Shown piece by piece: positions 1-9,738 of a DNA stretch of 43,170 bases (position 1 is the first letter of the stretch; each line of letters opens with the position of its first letter). Both the position numbers and the translations under genes were made by a program. Location: the IMG/VR virus record IMGVR_UViG_3300033153_005623, positions 1 to 43,170 of that record. One strand, written 5' to 3'. Source of the DNA: a virus. Below the pieces are notes generated by a model that saw nothing but the letters and a program-made list of their open reading frames with translations, did no database searches and was not told the origin of the DNA.

Positions 1-114
1 TACCCTTTATTTCAAAATCTTGTAAGGCAAAGTTTGGATTATTTCCAAAATTAACAGCATTATCAGTACCATTCATCTGAAGATAACTTCCTAATTTAGC
101 AGCTTCATCCCTAT
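1..114. repeat. Left copy of 114-bp terminal overlap
   Basis: These 114 bases are identical to the last 114 bases of the window. The repeat lies inside a coding region whose frame stays open across the joint, so the simplest reading is an assembly overlap of a circular or circularly permuted molecule. A true short direct terminal repeat would normally be intergenic. Confidence 0.95.
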
Positions 115-286
115 CACCCGTTAGATCACGCTGAAAATATTCATCTCCGTCTTTAAACGACTCTCCGAGATATTGCACTAGAGACGTGCCTTCGGGTAGA
201 GGTGGGAATATAGATCCAAAAATATTACCTATAAACATTCCACATTTTATAAAAGTTTTTTTAATTGATAAACCTATATTAATCAT
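1..286 (-). CDS. N-terminus of giant LamG-like tail fibre (crosses the circular junction)
   Basis: Reading the minus strand from the ATG at 284-286, the frame is open to position 1 and continues in the same frame at 43056 on the circular map into the long frame ending at 40013. The joined product is 1109 residues. The start is supported by an AGGAGAG ribosome site eight bases upstream (291-297) and by the preceding gene stopping at 296. The ATG at 43132 (equal to position 76) has no comparable site and would lose 70 residues. Those residues include a hydrophobic, glycine-rich stretch at about 3-30 and a charged segment before the first LamG-like domain. An N-terminal segment of this kind is a likely virion anchor, which is an inference. 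Confidence 0.85.
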   Translation of the reverse strand, partial: MINIGLSIKKTFIKCGMFIGNIFGSIFPPLPEGTSLVQYLGESFKDGDEYFQRDLTGDRDEAAKLGSYLQMNGTDNAVNFGNNPNFALQDFEIKG

Positions 287-295
287 TTAACTCTC

Positions 296-547
296 CTAAT
301 CATAAACAACTTGAGTTCCTTGTGTTGAATACATATAAATTTTAGATCCATCACTTACATCAATATTCATAAAAGATAAACATCCTGAATCAATTGACTT
401 TACAACATAAGATCCAGTTGTATCTGTTGGTTCAGAATCTCCTTTAAATAAACGTAAATCTCCCTTACCTATATTTTGAACACCAAAGTTATCTCCAGAA
501 GGATCAATCTCTGTCCATGAATTTGTTATATTAGTTTGTGTACTCAT
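296..547 (-). CDS. Small tail-associated protein, unknown function
   Basis: This 83-residue protein has no signal peptide or membrane segment. It has alternating hydrophobic and polar residues suggesting a small beta domain, with one Cys. It begins just after a very strong AAGGAGGT site and stops two bases before the ribosome site of the giant fibre gene. It sits between two fibre genes, so a role as a fibre accessory, chaperone or short decoration domain is plausible. I do not recognise the family. Confidence 0.8.
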   Translation of the reverse strand: MSTQTNITNSWTEIDPSGDNFGVQNIGKGDLRLFKGDSEPTDTTGSYVVKSIDSGCLSFMNIDVSDGSKIYMYSTQGTQVVYD

Positions 548-576
548 TTTATACCTCCTTAAGATATTATTTTGTA

Positions 577-1755
577 TTAACGTGAATATTTACCACCATA
601 ACAACTCAAAGTATTTTGAGCTGATACCATCGATGTTTCATGCATATAAACTTTTGCATTATTTGTTAAAATATATCCATTCCATGAAGTCTCTTCAGCT
701 GTTCCTGAAACACTTGCTTTATACATATAATTAACAGAAGGATCTTTATATGATTTATGAATAGGACTGTATATATTTCCACTATAATTACCAGCACCAG
801 ATGGATTTACTGATATATCAGCTGAAAAATCAATTCCAATAGGGGCTTTTATATATTTTAATCTAGGTGTTGAACTTGTACCAGCATCTGTATAACCATA
901 AAAGTCATCCCACCAAATCTGTTGATCATTATAATCTCCTGTTAAAATATATTGCTCAATATTTCCACTTGAATCAGTCAAGATAAATCCAATAAATCTA
1001 TATTTAGTTAATCCAGCAGAAATAACAGCAGTATCAGAAAGTAAATTAGACGCAGTAAAACTTGTATCAAAACCATTGTCTAAAACAGTTCCATCATCAT
1101 TACTTAATTCATGTAATGGATATGTAGTATCTGCTATCAAGGAAACACCAGAAGCAAGACCTCCTCTAAAAGAACCTTGTTCCCAAGTAGAATCAATCTT
1201 TTTAGTAATTTGTTTTGTTTTTTTTATATTAACAGTATTATCATAATCTCTACACTTTCCTATTCCAAATGTAATGTCTTTATTTATATCATTATAAGCA
1301 TATGTATCTAAAATTATATCATTATTAATTCTAATTGATGTATTTCTTGTATATATACGACCTTCAATTGATGACGTTTGCGCTACCTCACCGTTTGAAC
1401 CTATATAAAAATCTCTATTTGTTGGATTATGAATAACAAGAGATGATGTTTCAGATATATCATTTGTCCATGTCTTTGTTTCATCATCAATAGATTTTCC
1501 ATCATCAGACCAATCAATTTTATAAGCACCATCTTCATAATAAAACTTAAAATCATAATCTGTTGAAATATCCCAATCATTTTTTGATCCAGTTAATGTA
1601 AGTCCAATTGTTGTTCCATCAGAAGATAGATTTAAAGTTAAAACATGACTAGATGCTCCAATTGAACAATGTGCAGAGTATTCAGAACTTCCGCCAAATA
1701 AACCTTCATGGTTTCCATCTAATAAATCACTAAATCTACCACTAACATATATCAT
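577..1755 (-). CDS. Distal part of split tail fibre/spike, out of frame with its proximal part
   Basis: The sequence is rich in Ser, Thr, Gly, Asn and Tyr with short beta-like segments, as in the receptor-binding parts of podovirus fibres. From the first plausible ATG (1755) it is 392 residues. The open frame extends upstream to 1833, overlapping the end of the preceding gene in another frame. No Shine-Dalgarno site precedes the ATG at 1755 or any ATG in the overlap, while the neighbouring genes have strong ones. A one-base shift near 1775-1790 would join it to the T7-type anchor gene 1775-2596 and give one fibre of about 670 residues. It may therefore be expressed by frameshifting, be a broken gene, or reflect an assembly indel. 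Confidence 0.75.
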   Translation of the reverse strand: MIYVSGRFSDLLDGNHEGLFGGSSEYSAHCSIGASSHVLTLNLSSDGTTIGLTLTGSKNDWDISTDYDFKFYYEDGAYKIDWSDDGKSIDDETKTWTNDISETSSLVIHNPTNRDFYIGSNGEVAQTSSIEGRIYTRNTSIRINNDIILDTYAYNDINKDITFGIGKCRDYDNTVNIKKTKQITKKIDSTWEQGSFRGGLASGVSLIADTTYPLHELSNDDGTVLDNGFDTSFTASNLLSDTAVISAGLTKYRFIGFILTDSSGNIEQYILTGDYNDQQIWWDDFYGYTDAGTSSTPRLKYIKAPIGIDFSADISVNPSGAGNYSGNIYSPIHKSYKDPSVNYMYKASVSGTAEETSWNGYILTNNAKVYMHETSMVSAQNTLSCYGGKYSR

Positions 1756-1774
1756 TAAAGAATTATCTGAGATA

Positions 1775-2596
1775 TCATGGAATTGTAAAATAAGGATTAT
1801 CAGGGTCTGTTGTTGTATATGTAGCACTTCCAATAATAGTATATTGATTTAATGCATTTTTATGAGACAAACCATAAATATAAGTATCTGGAAATGGAGC
1901 TATTTGTATTTTATCATTAACATAAGGTTTAACCCAACCTTGAACAGTTAAAGAGGTTACTGGTCGATTATCAATAATACCAGCATCCATCTCTACTTGT
2001 GTTTGATAAGTAATTTTGTCTTCTGTTAAATTTATATATGAAATATTTTCTAAGTTTCCTATTGAATTAACACCTAATATAGTATTTGTAACAATAGGAA
2101 TAGGAGTAGTTCCGTCTGGAAAATCAATATTCACTAAAGCATTACCATCACCATTCCATCCAATAAGTTTATCAGGATCAGGTGATGGGAAATCAACATT
2201 TATAACAGATGTATCTGTTTCTATACCAAATTTAACAGAACGAGAAAGATATTCCTGTAATTCCTGTATCATATAAATAGGATCATCAGCCATAGCTTCT
2301 CTAACAGTAGAGCTTAATACACGATCTTGAGTAATAACAACTTTTTGCTCTTGTGGTGTTTCTCTTTCTATAATTACTTTTTCATCTTGCTCTGGTTGTA
2401 AAACCATCACGACATCAGAATTTACAACATTAAAATCTACACCTTCTGTTTGAAGTTGGTTTTCTGAATCTGTTAAAGATCTTAAATAAACTTTAATATT
2501 TAAAGAATCACCCAAAGCAAATGTAATAGGAAAAATGGTTGTAACATCATTTCCTATATAAATAATTCTTGGTAATGTAGTATTTATTACTGTCAT
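1775..2596 (-). CDS. T7-type tail fibre, N-terminal anchor domain
   Basis: Residues 1-130 match the pattern of the T7 gp17 N-terminal domain that docks fibres to the tail: an opening beta strand, then TTIFPITFAL, then a segment ending in V.I.RETP and a Q-rich helix (YMIQELQEYLSRS). The remaining 140 residues look like a beta-rich shaft, with I-P-I-V and short Asn/Gly turns. The total of 273 residues is short for a whole fibre. The gene ends abruptly at a TGA with a 58-base overlap into the open distal frame. It has a good AAGGAGA site. The product would be the tail-proximal part of the receptor-binding fibre. Confidence 0.85.
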   Translation of the reverse strand: MTVINTTLPRIIYIGNDVTTIFPITFALGDSLNIKVYLRSLTDSENQLQTEGVDFNVVNSDVVMVLQPEQDEKVIIERETPQEQKVVITQDRVLSSTVREAMADDPIYMIQELQEYLSRSVKFGIETDTSVINVDFPSPDPDKLIGWNGDGNALVNIDFPDGTTPIPIVTNTILGVNSIGNLENISYINLTEDKITYQTQVEMDAGIIDNRPVTSLTVQGWVKPYVNDKIQIAPFPDTYIYGLSHKNALNQYTIIGSATYTTTDPDNPYFTIP

Positions 2597-2616
2597 TTAT
2601 AGTCTCCTTTTAATAT

Positions 2617-2645
2617 ATTATGTATAAAATACTGGGAAAAATCAA
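2617..2645 (-). promoter_or_regulatory. Candidate late promoter upstream of fibre gene
   Basis: On the minus strand TTGATT (2640-2645) is separated by 17 bases from CATAAT (2617-2622). The bases TTGATTTTTCC are also found at 14903-14913, and TTGATTTTT occurs at 18450-18458, each time in one of the rare gaps of the late arm. The repeated location supports a late-promoter family. Confidence 0.45.
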
Positions 2646-2647
2646 TA

Positions 2648-5176
2648 TTATTCTAATCCTCTTGTATAAATTCTTTGCCCACGCTCTTTTAATTTCTTCT
2701 TTTCTCTTTTGGAAGCTCTCTTTCCAGCTTTTGGATCCATAGAATATCTTGCCATATCAGCAACATGAGCATTTACAGCTTTAGTTAATGGATGAGCTTT
2801 CAGCGGATTAACTTCTTTATTAATAAAATCAACAACATTTCCACCAAATTGACCAAATGTTTTATCTCCAGTTATTACATCATATCCTGATTTAGCTGTT
2901 TTTGCAGCATTCCTTACAGCACTAAAGGTTGGACTATCAATAGGATTAGCTCCATAACCAAATACACCCATAGGGACTTCTGTAAATACGCCAAACACAT
3001 TATAACTCAAAGCAGCTCTTGACCAAAGATATTTATTATCCCAATCAATCATTGTGTTTCCTTTAGTTAATTCATCTATTTGAATTTTAATAGCAGCCAT
3101 TGCAGATGTAATAACAAAACTTTTAGCCATAAACATACCAGCAGCGGCTTTATTTCTCTGTCCTAAGCTTTCAACTGTTCTCTTTGCGTTTGTAGCAAGA
3201 GAAGCTGGTGTACTCATTAAATTAGTCAAAGTACCAGCAATAACATTAAACACAGTTCCTTTACTGTAATTAAGCCCTAACATCTTAGCTGTTTTTAAAG
3301 AAGCCTCTGGTGTTATATCAAGTATCTTTTTTCTATTGTAAGACCATACTTTCTGAGCAAGTTCTTCACTTATATCTGCTATATCCTCAGTGAACATAAC
3401 AGTAGCACCATCTACCTTTCTTTGTTCTACTTTTTTTAAAGAAGCCCAATCTTGTGCATTCAAACCAACTTTAGAAGGTAACTCACTCATACCTTTGTTA
3501 AATGTATCAAAGTCCAAATCCTTAACACCTGCTGCTAGATCCGCCATATTAGTGTAAGCAACTTCTTCTCTTAAACTTTCTGTTATTTTAGCTATACCAG
3601 ATAATTGTTGAGCAGCATTTGTTGTTCTGTCTACCATTTGTGCTGATTGCATCTGACCTATACCTCTTACATGACCATTTAATGCTCTTAAATATCTTTC
3701 ATCAAATAAGCCTAAATCTTTAAAGAATGTTTTTTTATCCTCAGAAATTAAGCCAGCTAAATTCTTTAGATGACCACCTAATACTTTTAAAACAGGAAGC
3801 TTATGAACACCCGAATACATCATTAAGTTACCAAAATCGAGAGTAGCGTTTGTAATAGAAGACCCCATTAATTTAACTGTATTCAAGTAACTCACAGTTT
3901 TACCAGCAACAATTGCTCCATCAGAAACAAGATCTGATCTAAATTCTACATTAGCATCATAATAACTTTTAAATCTTTCTAAGTTCTTATCTATATGCTT
4001 CAATTGTTTTTTATCGGTAACACCTTTTTTAGTATTCTCTATAGTCTCCATTATTAAATTTTTAGAAGCTGAAGGGTTTGTACCAAACAATTGTAACGTG
4101 GCAAGATCACGAGACATTTCTTTCATATACTTACCAATCATATTATTGTAACCACCGCCATAAAGTTCAATAGCATCATATGTAGCATCAGCATTCTTAA
4201 AAAAGATTTTCTTTCTTTTAACACGAGAGTAATGCCCTGAGTTTAAAGAGGTTATATCTTTAATAAAATTGTCTAACCATTCATCTTGATCTATAACATC
4301 CTCAAAATTACTCATCTTAGCCCAATCGAAATTTTCTTTAGCCCACTCTTTAAATTTAGCAATATTTTTTGTTATAAACTTTTTCTCCCAACTCATAGGC
4401 ATAAAGTTTTTATCAGATCTAACATTGGCTGCATCTCCAAGTCTAACGCGTTGGTTCCCGACATAATCAAGCATTCTTCTTAACTTAACAGCAAATACCT
4501 TTTGTGAGGAGTCTTTTCCTTTACCGTCAATCATCCAGTTTAAAACATCTCTAGTATCAAATACCTCTCTATCTCTACGAAAAGCATCAACACTATCTGA
4601 TATATTTAACATAGAACTTAAACGAGATTGATAAAACTCTTCTGTAAATTCAAAGTTAGAAGACATGTCTTGATTTCTATTCTGATAGGTAAATGTACTT
4701 TCACCAAACCCAGAAGGATCTAATTGTCCTTTTAAGTTTTTATGAGTATTAATTTTTTCTAATATTTCGGATTCTTTTTCTAATCTATTCATAATATTAG
4801 CTTGCTTCTGTACCGATGAATGAAGGTATTCAGAATTAACAGCATCCGCCGCTTTTTGTTCTGGTGTACGAGATGTATCAAAACGCTCTTGAATGCTTTC
4901 AATAGGCTCACCTGATTCTATTTGTTTCTGAATTTTAGCTTCTTGTTTCTTAAATATATCAAGTTTATTATTATATCTTTTTACAAACTTATCTTGAAGA
5001 TCTTTAGATACTTTATCTGTATGTTCCTGAGCTAACTTTTCTGCATTTTCAGGATCTGTCTTTAGAAACTGCTTTTTCTTTTGCTCAAACAAATTACCAA
5101 GATAACCATCTTTGCTAGTAAGCTTCGCTGATAATTCTTTAATTTGATCTAAAATACAATTTGTATAATTACTCAT
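2648..5176 (-). CDS. Internal virion/ejection protein (842 aa)
   Basis: This is the last and longest of four consecutive ejection-protein candidates in the position of T7 gp16. The first 150 residues are charged and predicted coiled coil, rich in K, E and Q. The middle is helical. A hydrophobic segment lies at about 678-698. The C-terminus has a Gly/Pro-containing hydrophobic stretch followed by a strongly basic tail (KREKKKLKERGQR). Ejected podovirus proteins often combine long helices, a membrane-active segment and a basic end. No transglycosylase motif is obvious. It starts immediately after the stop of the 761-residue gene, with a GGGGGA ribosome site inside that gene's end, so the two are probably translationally coupled. 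Confidence 0.7.
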   Translation of the reverse strand: MSNYTNCILDQIKELSAKLTSKDGYLGNLFEQKKKQFLKTDPENAEKLAQEHTDKVSKDLQDKFVKRYNNKLDIFKKQEAKIQKQIESGEPIESIQERFDTSRTPEQKAADAVNSEYLHSSVQKQANIMNRLEKESEILEKINTHKNLKGQLDPSGFGESTFTYQNRNQDMSSNFEFTEEFYQSRLSSMLNISDSVDAFRRDREVFDTRDVLNWMIDGKGKDSSQKVFAVKLRRMLDYVGNQRVRLGDAANVRSDKNFMPMSWEKKFITKNIAKFKEWAKENFDWAKMSNFEDVIDQDEWLDNFIKDITSLNSGHYSRVKRKKIFFKNADATYDAIELYGGGYNNMIGKYMKEMSRDLATLQLFGTNPSASKNLIMETIENTKKGVTDKKQLKHIDKNLERFKSYYDANVEFRSDLVSDGAIVAGKTVSYLNTVKLMGSSITNATLDFGNLMMYSGVHKLPVLKVLGGHLKNLAGLISEDKKTFFKDLGLFDERYLRALNGHVRGIGQMQSAQMVDRTTNAAQQLSGIAKITESLREEVAYTNMADLAAGVKDLDFDTFNKGMSELPSKVGLNAQDWASLKKVEQRKVDGATVMFTEDIADISEELAQKVWSYNRKKILDITPEASLKTAKMLGLNYSKGTVFNVIAGTLTNLMSTPASLATNAKRTVESLGQRNKAAAGMFMAKSFVITSAMAAIKIQIDELTKGNTMIDWDNKYLWSRAALSYNVFGVFTEVPMGVFGYGANPIDSPTFSAVRNAAKTAKSGYDVITGDKTFGQFGGNVVDFINKEVNPLKAHPLTKAVNAHVADMARYSMDPKAGKRASKREKKKLKERGQRIYTRGLE

Positions 5177-7462
5177 TTATCCCCCTACAGAACAAGCGGT
5201 AGATGCTTGCTTGATTAATTCATCACTATTAGCGTCTTCTAATGCCTCACGATATGTCATAGATTGTTCTACACCGTCTACATCAGTAAATTTATATTCA
5301 GAATCAAGATCTATATTTCTATTCCCATAAACAATACTATTATCATTAACATTAAGTTCTTTGAAATTCCTTGATGTAGTTGCTTCTACTTCTGAGACGT
5401 TTGAGTACTTAACTGTGGAGTCATAAGCCTGATCTCCTCTTTTTGCATCACTGTTTCGTAATGGTTTTGGCGAGTTGATGTCAGCATCTGTAATGCTTCG
5501 AAGATCTCCTCGTCTGTAAGATTCGACAAATCTACGCCCTTCACTAATTCCTTTTCCGATGGCATCTCTAAACTCCTTATTGTTTTGATAGTTAGAATGA
5601 AGATAATGATCTATTATATCTTTATCTGATACTACAAGTCCAGGATTATTACGTCTTGCACCTACAAGTTGATCTTCAATGGCTAAAATAGATTTTTTCA
5701 TATCTTTTGGCATTCTTCGATAAGATGTAGCTATTTCATTAATACCTTCTTGGTAATATTTATACCCCATCATATCATCTTTTAATACAGACGTTTTTAA
5801 TCCATCTAAGTTTTCATCCCCATCTCTATACATTTGAAGAGCTTTTAATTGGTCATCACCTTTTAATTTAGTTATTTCATTAAATTTATCATAATTATAA
5901 AGATCTTTATTTTCCATCATAAAGCGTTTTGAATTATCATCCATACGCATAAATACAGAAAATGATTTATCCATATCTCTCATTGATTTAACCATACGTT
6001 CCGCTACATCATCAGCAAAGCCATATTTAGTAATCTTTTTAATATTTCCAGTTTTAACAGCAATATCAATATCAGAAAATGCTCTTGCACTTTTCTTTGT
6101 AAAACCTAATTCTTCTGATAAAACATATCCATTTATTTTACCATCAGCTGATTTAGCTCCTGCAATTCTTTTATCACCATCTAAAATAGATAAGTTTCCA
6201 TCTATATCTTTATAAATAACAACACCATTTGCTAAATCTCTATTATAATCTATTTTGTCATTCCACTTTCCTTTAGTTTCAATATTTGAAACATCTATAC
6301 TCTTTTCATAAATAATCCCTTCAGAGGCTATATTTTTTATTTCTAAAGTTTGATTTGCTTTTGTAGTGCTTTTCAAAGAAACAGGATTGTCATTAGTAGT
6401 TTGGAATTTTCTTGCATTAGAAACTTCTATAGAATCTTCAATAATAGCCATATTGCTTTTTGAATATATATTTGTAGGACTCATAGCTAAATAAGCATTA
6501 GCTCCAGTTTGAACATTTTCAGCTCCTTTTAATACAGATTTTTTAATTGTGCCTATACCCAATCTTGCTCCATAAACCCCAAGAGGTATACCTGCAGTTA
6601 ATAATCCTACCATTTTAGCATTTAATTTTGTACGTTCTTTAGCTTCTTCGCCTAATCCTTCAATTCCTAAAGACTTACCAACAGTTTCTGCTCCTGAAAC
6701 TATATCTTTAGATTGATGAGATATACTTGATGATGTTACGATTGCCTCAGGAACTGCTCTAACAAAAGTTTTTAATAATCCACCTGATACTATTTTTGCA
6801 GTTCCTCCAGTAACTAATCCAGCTATTTCTCCTACCGCTTCAAAAACATCCCCTGCACTTGCTCTTTGAGCATAAACATAATCTCCATCAGCAAAGTTCT
6901 TAGCTGTTTCAGTTACTCCAGTCCCGAATATTCCAGCACTAATTGTACCAGAAACACTTCCTATTAAATTAGAAGGGACATTATACCACGGTCCATATTC
7001 TGAGAATATATTATCTATATCTTTAATATCATTATATATTTCAGCAGTTGTATTTCTTTGCTCTTCTAATCCTCGCTGTCGATCTAAATCAATAAGTAAA
7101 TCATAAGATCCTTTTGTTATTTCAATATCTGTTCCAGGAAAAGTATTTAATTCTCCTTCTTTATATTCATAATCTTCAAATCCTGTCAAAACAGCATTTT
7201 TAGTAGATAAAATATCTGATACAACAGAAATGTCATTGTTTTTATATTTAACTCCTTTTGTATCAAACCCTGTTTTAAGATCTTTTCTTAATTGCCTTAA
7301 ATTTTCATGATAAAATCCAAGAGAAGAATCTGTTACTTCTTCTCTTTTAAATGATTTACTAAATCTTTCAAAAGTATTGCCCATTTCAACAATAGGTCTA
7401 GCATCTGGCAATTGACCTTTTGTTTCTATTCCAATATCTATTTGCTCTATTTTATTTCCCAT
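5177..7462 (-). CDS. Internal virion protein with ParB-like segment (761 aa)
   Basis: This is the third ejection-protein candidate. A long Gly/Ala-rich hydrophobic stretch (about residues 165-300) could insert into membranes. Residues about 385-440 resemble the ParB/DdrB-like domains found in injected polyvalent proteins: a KWND.IDYNRDLANG strand region followed by ILDGDKRIAGAK (427-437), similar in spacing to the usual DGHHR signature but with DGDKR. The C-terminal third is charged and helical. Its start overlaps the end of the upstream gene by 16 bases and its stop abuts the next start. The virion role is inferred from position and size, and the ParB-like assignment is tentative. Confidence 0.65.
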   Translation of the reverse strand: MGNKIEQIDIGIETKGQLPDARPIVEMGNTFERFSKSFKREEVTDSSLGFYHENLRQLRKDLKTGFDTKGVKYKNNDISVVSDILSTKNAVLTGFEDYEYKEGELNTFPGTDIEITKGSYDLLIDLDRQRGLEEQRNTTAEIYNDIKDIDNIFSEYGPWYNVPSNLIGSVSGTISAGIFGTGVTETAKNFADGDYVYAQRASAGDVFEAVGEIAGLVTGGTAKIVSGGLLKTFVRAVPEAIVTSSSISHQSKDIVSGAETVGKSLGIEGLGEEAKERTKLNAKMVGLLTAGIPLGVYGARLGIGTIKKSVLKGAENVQTGANAYLAMSPTNIYSKSNMAIIEDSIEVSNARKFQTTNDNPVSLKSTTKANQTLEIKNIASEGIIYEKSIDVSNIETKGKWNDKIDYNRDLANGVVIYKDIDGNLSILDGDKRIAGAKSADGKINGYVLSEELGFTKKSARAFSDIDIAVKTGNIKKITKYGFADDVAERMVKSMRDMDKSFSVFMRMDDNSKRFMMENKDLYNYDKFNEITKLKGDDQLKALQMYRDGDENLDGLKTSVLKDDMMGYKYYQEGINEIATSYRRMPKDMKKSILAIEDQLVGARRNNPGLVVSDKDIIDHYLHSNYQNNKEFRDAIGKGISEGRRFVESYRRGDLRSITDADINSPKPLRNSDAKRGDQAYDSTVKYSNVSEVEATTSRNFKELNVNDNSIVYGNRNIDLDSEYKFTDVDGVEQSMTYREALEDANSDELIKQASTACSVGG

Positions 7463-9738
7463 CGCGCCTTCACCATATAAGGTTTATAAACAATCCGTTC
7501 TCTTTTATTAGTATCACTTTCAGGTTTTGTTTTATCAAAAGCTTTATTGGGTACTCTCATTCCAGTAAGGGCTTTCTCCATTCTCCCTCCTGATGGATAC
7601 ATGGCTACAAATGTTGTTTTTGATCCATTAACAGGTCTAAAACTAATATCATCCATATCAGCAGCTATCTTTCTACCACCAATAGATGAAACTATATAAG
7701 GAAGACCATCATTTAATAATCTATCCTTTGGAATATATTCTTTTGTAAATCCAGTATTAACAACAACATTAGATGGCATATTAGTTATAAAGTTAAACAT
7801 TTGTTGTTCTGTAGTAGTTTTACTTATCTGAGTATCATCAAAAGCTCCTTCAATAGATCTATAAACAAGAGCTTTTTTTTCAGCCGCAATATTTATAATC
7901 TCTTTATCTTTTTGAGATAATTTTATTTCATTCTTTAAAAGTTTACCTCCACTTTTAGTATCAAGGTCTTTTATTATTTCTGCCTGTGCAAATAATTTTC
8001 TTTTTACTTCAGAAAAAAATCCACCAAAAGTTACTTCATCACCATCATTATTTTGAGTAATCTCTTTAAAAGCTTCTGATGGAGTAAGTCCATCATCAAT
8101 CCCATTATCTTTACGAAACTTCATAAGTAACGACATAGATCTAGTTGTAGAATCTATATAATTTCTATCACTTTCAGATTGAGATGTACTATCTGAATTA
8201 AAAAAATCTATAGCTTCATTTGTAGTTCTCCATTCTTGAATATCTTTATTTTTTAAATCTTCACCTTTATAAGCAGTATTTGCTTGAATAATATCTTGAG
8301 TTACCTGCCTAGGAGCATACATTAAAGATACTGCAATATTATTTCCTGCAATTGATCTAACAATATTATTAGAAAAATCTTCCCCACCAACAGCTTTTGA
8401 AATTTCCCCTATTTCTTTATAAGCTCTCATTTGACCTTGAATAGTAGGATTGTTAGATTTAATAGTTTCACCAATTTGTGATGCAATATTTTTAGCTAAA
8501 TAATCATCACTTATATCAGGATAACCTTTACTTTCTAAATATCCCCCATAACCATCTGTAACAGCTTTCATTGTTTGAAGCCCTGTAGTTATTTGCTTAA
8601 TATCACCTGACATGATTTGATTATAAGAATCATTTAATGCTTTTTTATCTTTTCCTTGAGCTACTTTATTTAGAATAAAACCAGAAGCATCGTTCTTAAC
8701 TTCAGATAATTTTAAATTATTAGATGCTTGTTGAGCTTTCTTAAAATCTGATTTTCCTTGTGTATCCGATGGTAATTGATTTGTTTTAAATATAACATCA
8801 TTAATATTTGCATCAGGACTATTAAGTTCAGCAGATTTCATCATTAACAAAGATTGCTCTTGTTTTGCAGAATTTAAAGAGCCAAAACCTTCTTTTAACG
8901 CAGCAACATCTTCTGAACGTATATGTAATCCATTTTTATAAGCTGTCTCAGCATTATTAAAAGCAGATTTAACAACAGATTTACTAGTAGATCCTTTCTT
9001 TTCTGATAAAGATAAAAGATCTCTAATTTGACTAGACTTTAATTTATTATTATATTTTCCATTTAATAGATCATTATTAACAGTATTTCTTTCATTAACA
9101 CTTTTTAAATCAATTTTTCCTCTAAGTTCATCATAAGTAAATGTATTCTTAATTTTATTTATAAGTTCGTCTTTTTTAACTCTTGGAAGGTCTAAGTTTT
9201 CAATAATGCCTATCATTCTATTAGTTTGAACTTTAGCTGTATTAGGAGATGTATAGATTAAACTAGCTGTGTCCTGTGATGCTTTACCAAAATCTTGTAA
9301 TAAAATCTTTTGTTCACCAGCAACAGAAAAAGTATTAATAGAAGACATTAATGAATCAAAGTCTTTATGAGATTGTTGTTGCAAATAACTTCTATTCTTT
9401 TCAAATTCAGTATTTTGTATAAAAGACATTTTTTCTTCATATACTTTTTTTGAAGATTCAGGCAATCCGCTATAATCTCCCGTTTTTTCAGCATTTCCCA
9501 TAAGCTTCATTATGTCTTTTTGAGCTTCATTTGAAGCATTATAATACTCTATAGAAGAATTGGACTTTTCTAAATTTTCTCTTTTATCTTCTTGTTGATT
9601 AACTAAACTTGCAATATTAGATATTCCTTGTGCTCCAGCCTTTAGTCCAGCTAAAGCAGCAGAGTTTTGTGTATCATCCATAGGTATCAACACACCTGAG
9701 TTAACACCACTAAATTGATCTTTCTTTAAACCCGCCAT
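7447..9738 (-). CDS. Internal virion protein (763 aa), T7 gp15 position
   Basis: This is a large, almost entirely alpha-helical, Asn/Ser/Lys-rich protein without signal peptide or clear membrane helix. Its length is close to T7 gp15 (747) and it sits right after a 153-residue gp14-like gene, matching the gp14-gp15-gp16 order of ejection proteins that form the core and the trans-envelope DNA channel. The start ATG shares one base with the TAA of the preceding gene (TAATG), typical of tight coupling. Sequence similarity to gp15 cannot be shown by eye, so the name rests on size, composition and order. Confidence 0.65.
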   Translation of the reverse strand: MAGLKKDQFSGVNSGVLIPMDDTQNSAALAGLKAGAQGISNIASLVNQQEDKRENLEKSNSSIEYYNASNEAQKDIMKLMGNAEKTGDYSGLPESSKKVYEEKMSFIQNTEFEKNRSYLQQQSHKDFDSLMSSINTFSVAGEQKILLQDFGKASQDTASLIYTSPNTAKVQTNRMIGIIENLDLPRVKKDELINKIKNTFTYDELRGKIDLKSVNERNTVNNDLLNGKYNNKLKSSQIRDLLSLSEKKGSTSKSVVKSAFNNAETAYKNGLHIRSEDVAALKEGFGSLNSAKQEQSLLMMKSAELNSPDANINDVIFKTNQLPSDTQGKSDFKKAQQASNNLKLSEVKNDASGFILNKVAQGKDKKALNDSYNQIMSGDIKQITTGLQTMKAVTDGYGGYLESKGYPDISDDYLAKNIASQIGETIKSNNPTIQGQMRAYKEIGEISKAVGGEDFSNNIVRSIAGNNIAVSLMYAPRQVTQDIIQANTAYKGEDLKNKDIQEWRTTNEAIDFFNSDSTSQSESDRNYIDSTTRSMSLLMKFRKDNGIDDGLTPSEAFKEITQNNDGDEVTFGGFFSEVKRKLFAQAEIIKDLDTKSGGKLLKNEIKLSQKDKEIINIAAEKKALVYRSIEGAFDDTQISKTTTEQQMFNFITNMPSNVVVNTGFTKEYIPKDRLLNDGLPYIVSSIGGRKIAADMDDISFRPVNGSKTTFVAMYPSGGRMEKALTGMRVPNKAFDKTKPESDTNKRERIVYKPYMVKARWEIK

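Noticed and set aside
2016-2276. Plus-strand frame opposite the T7-type fibre anchor
   Set aside because: Antisense shadow. All real genes in this arm are on the minus strand.
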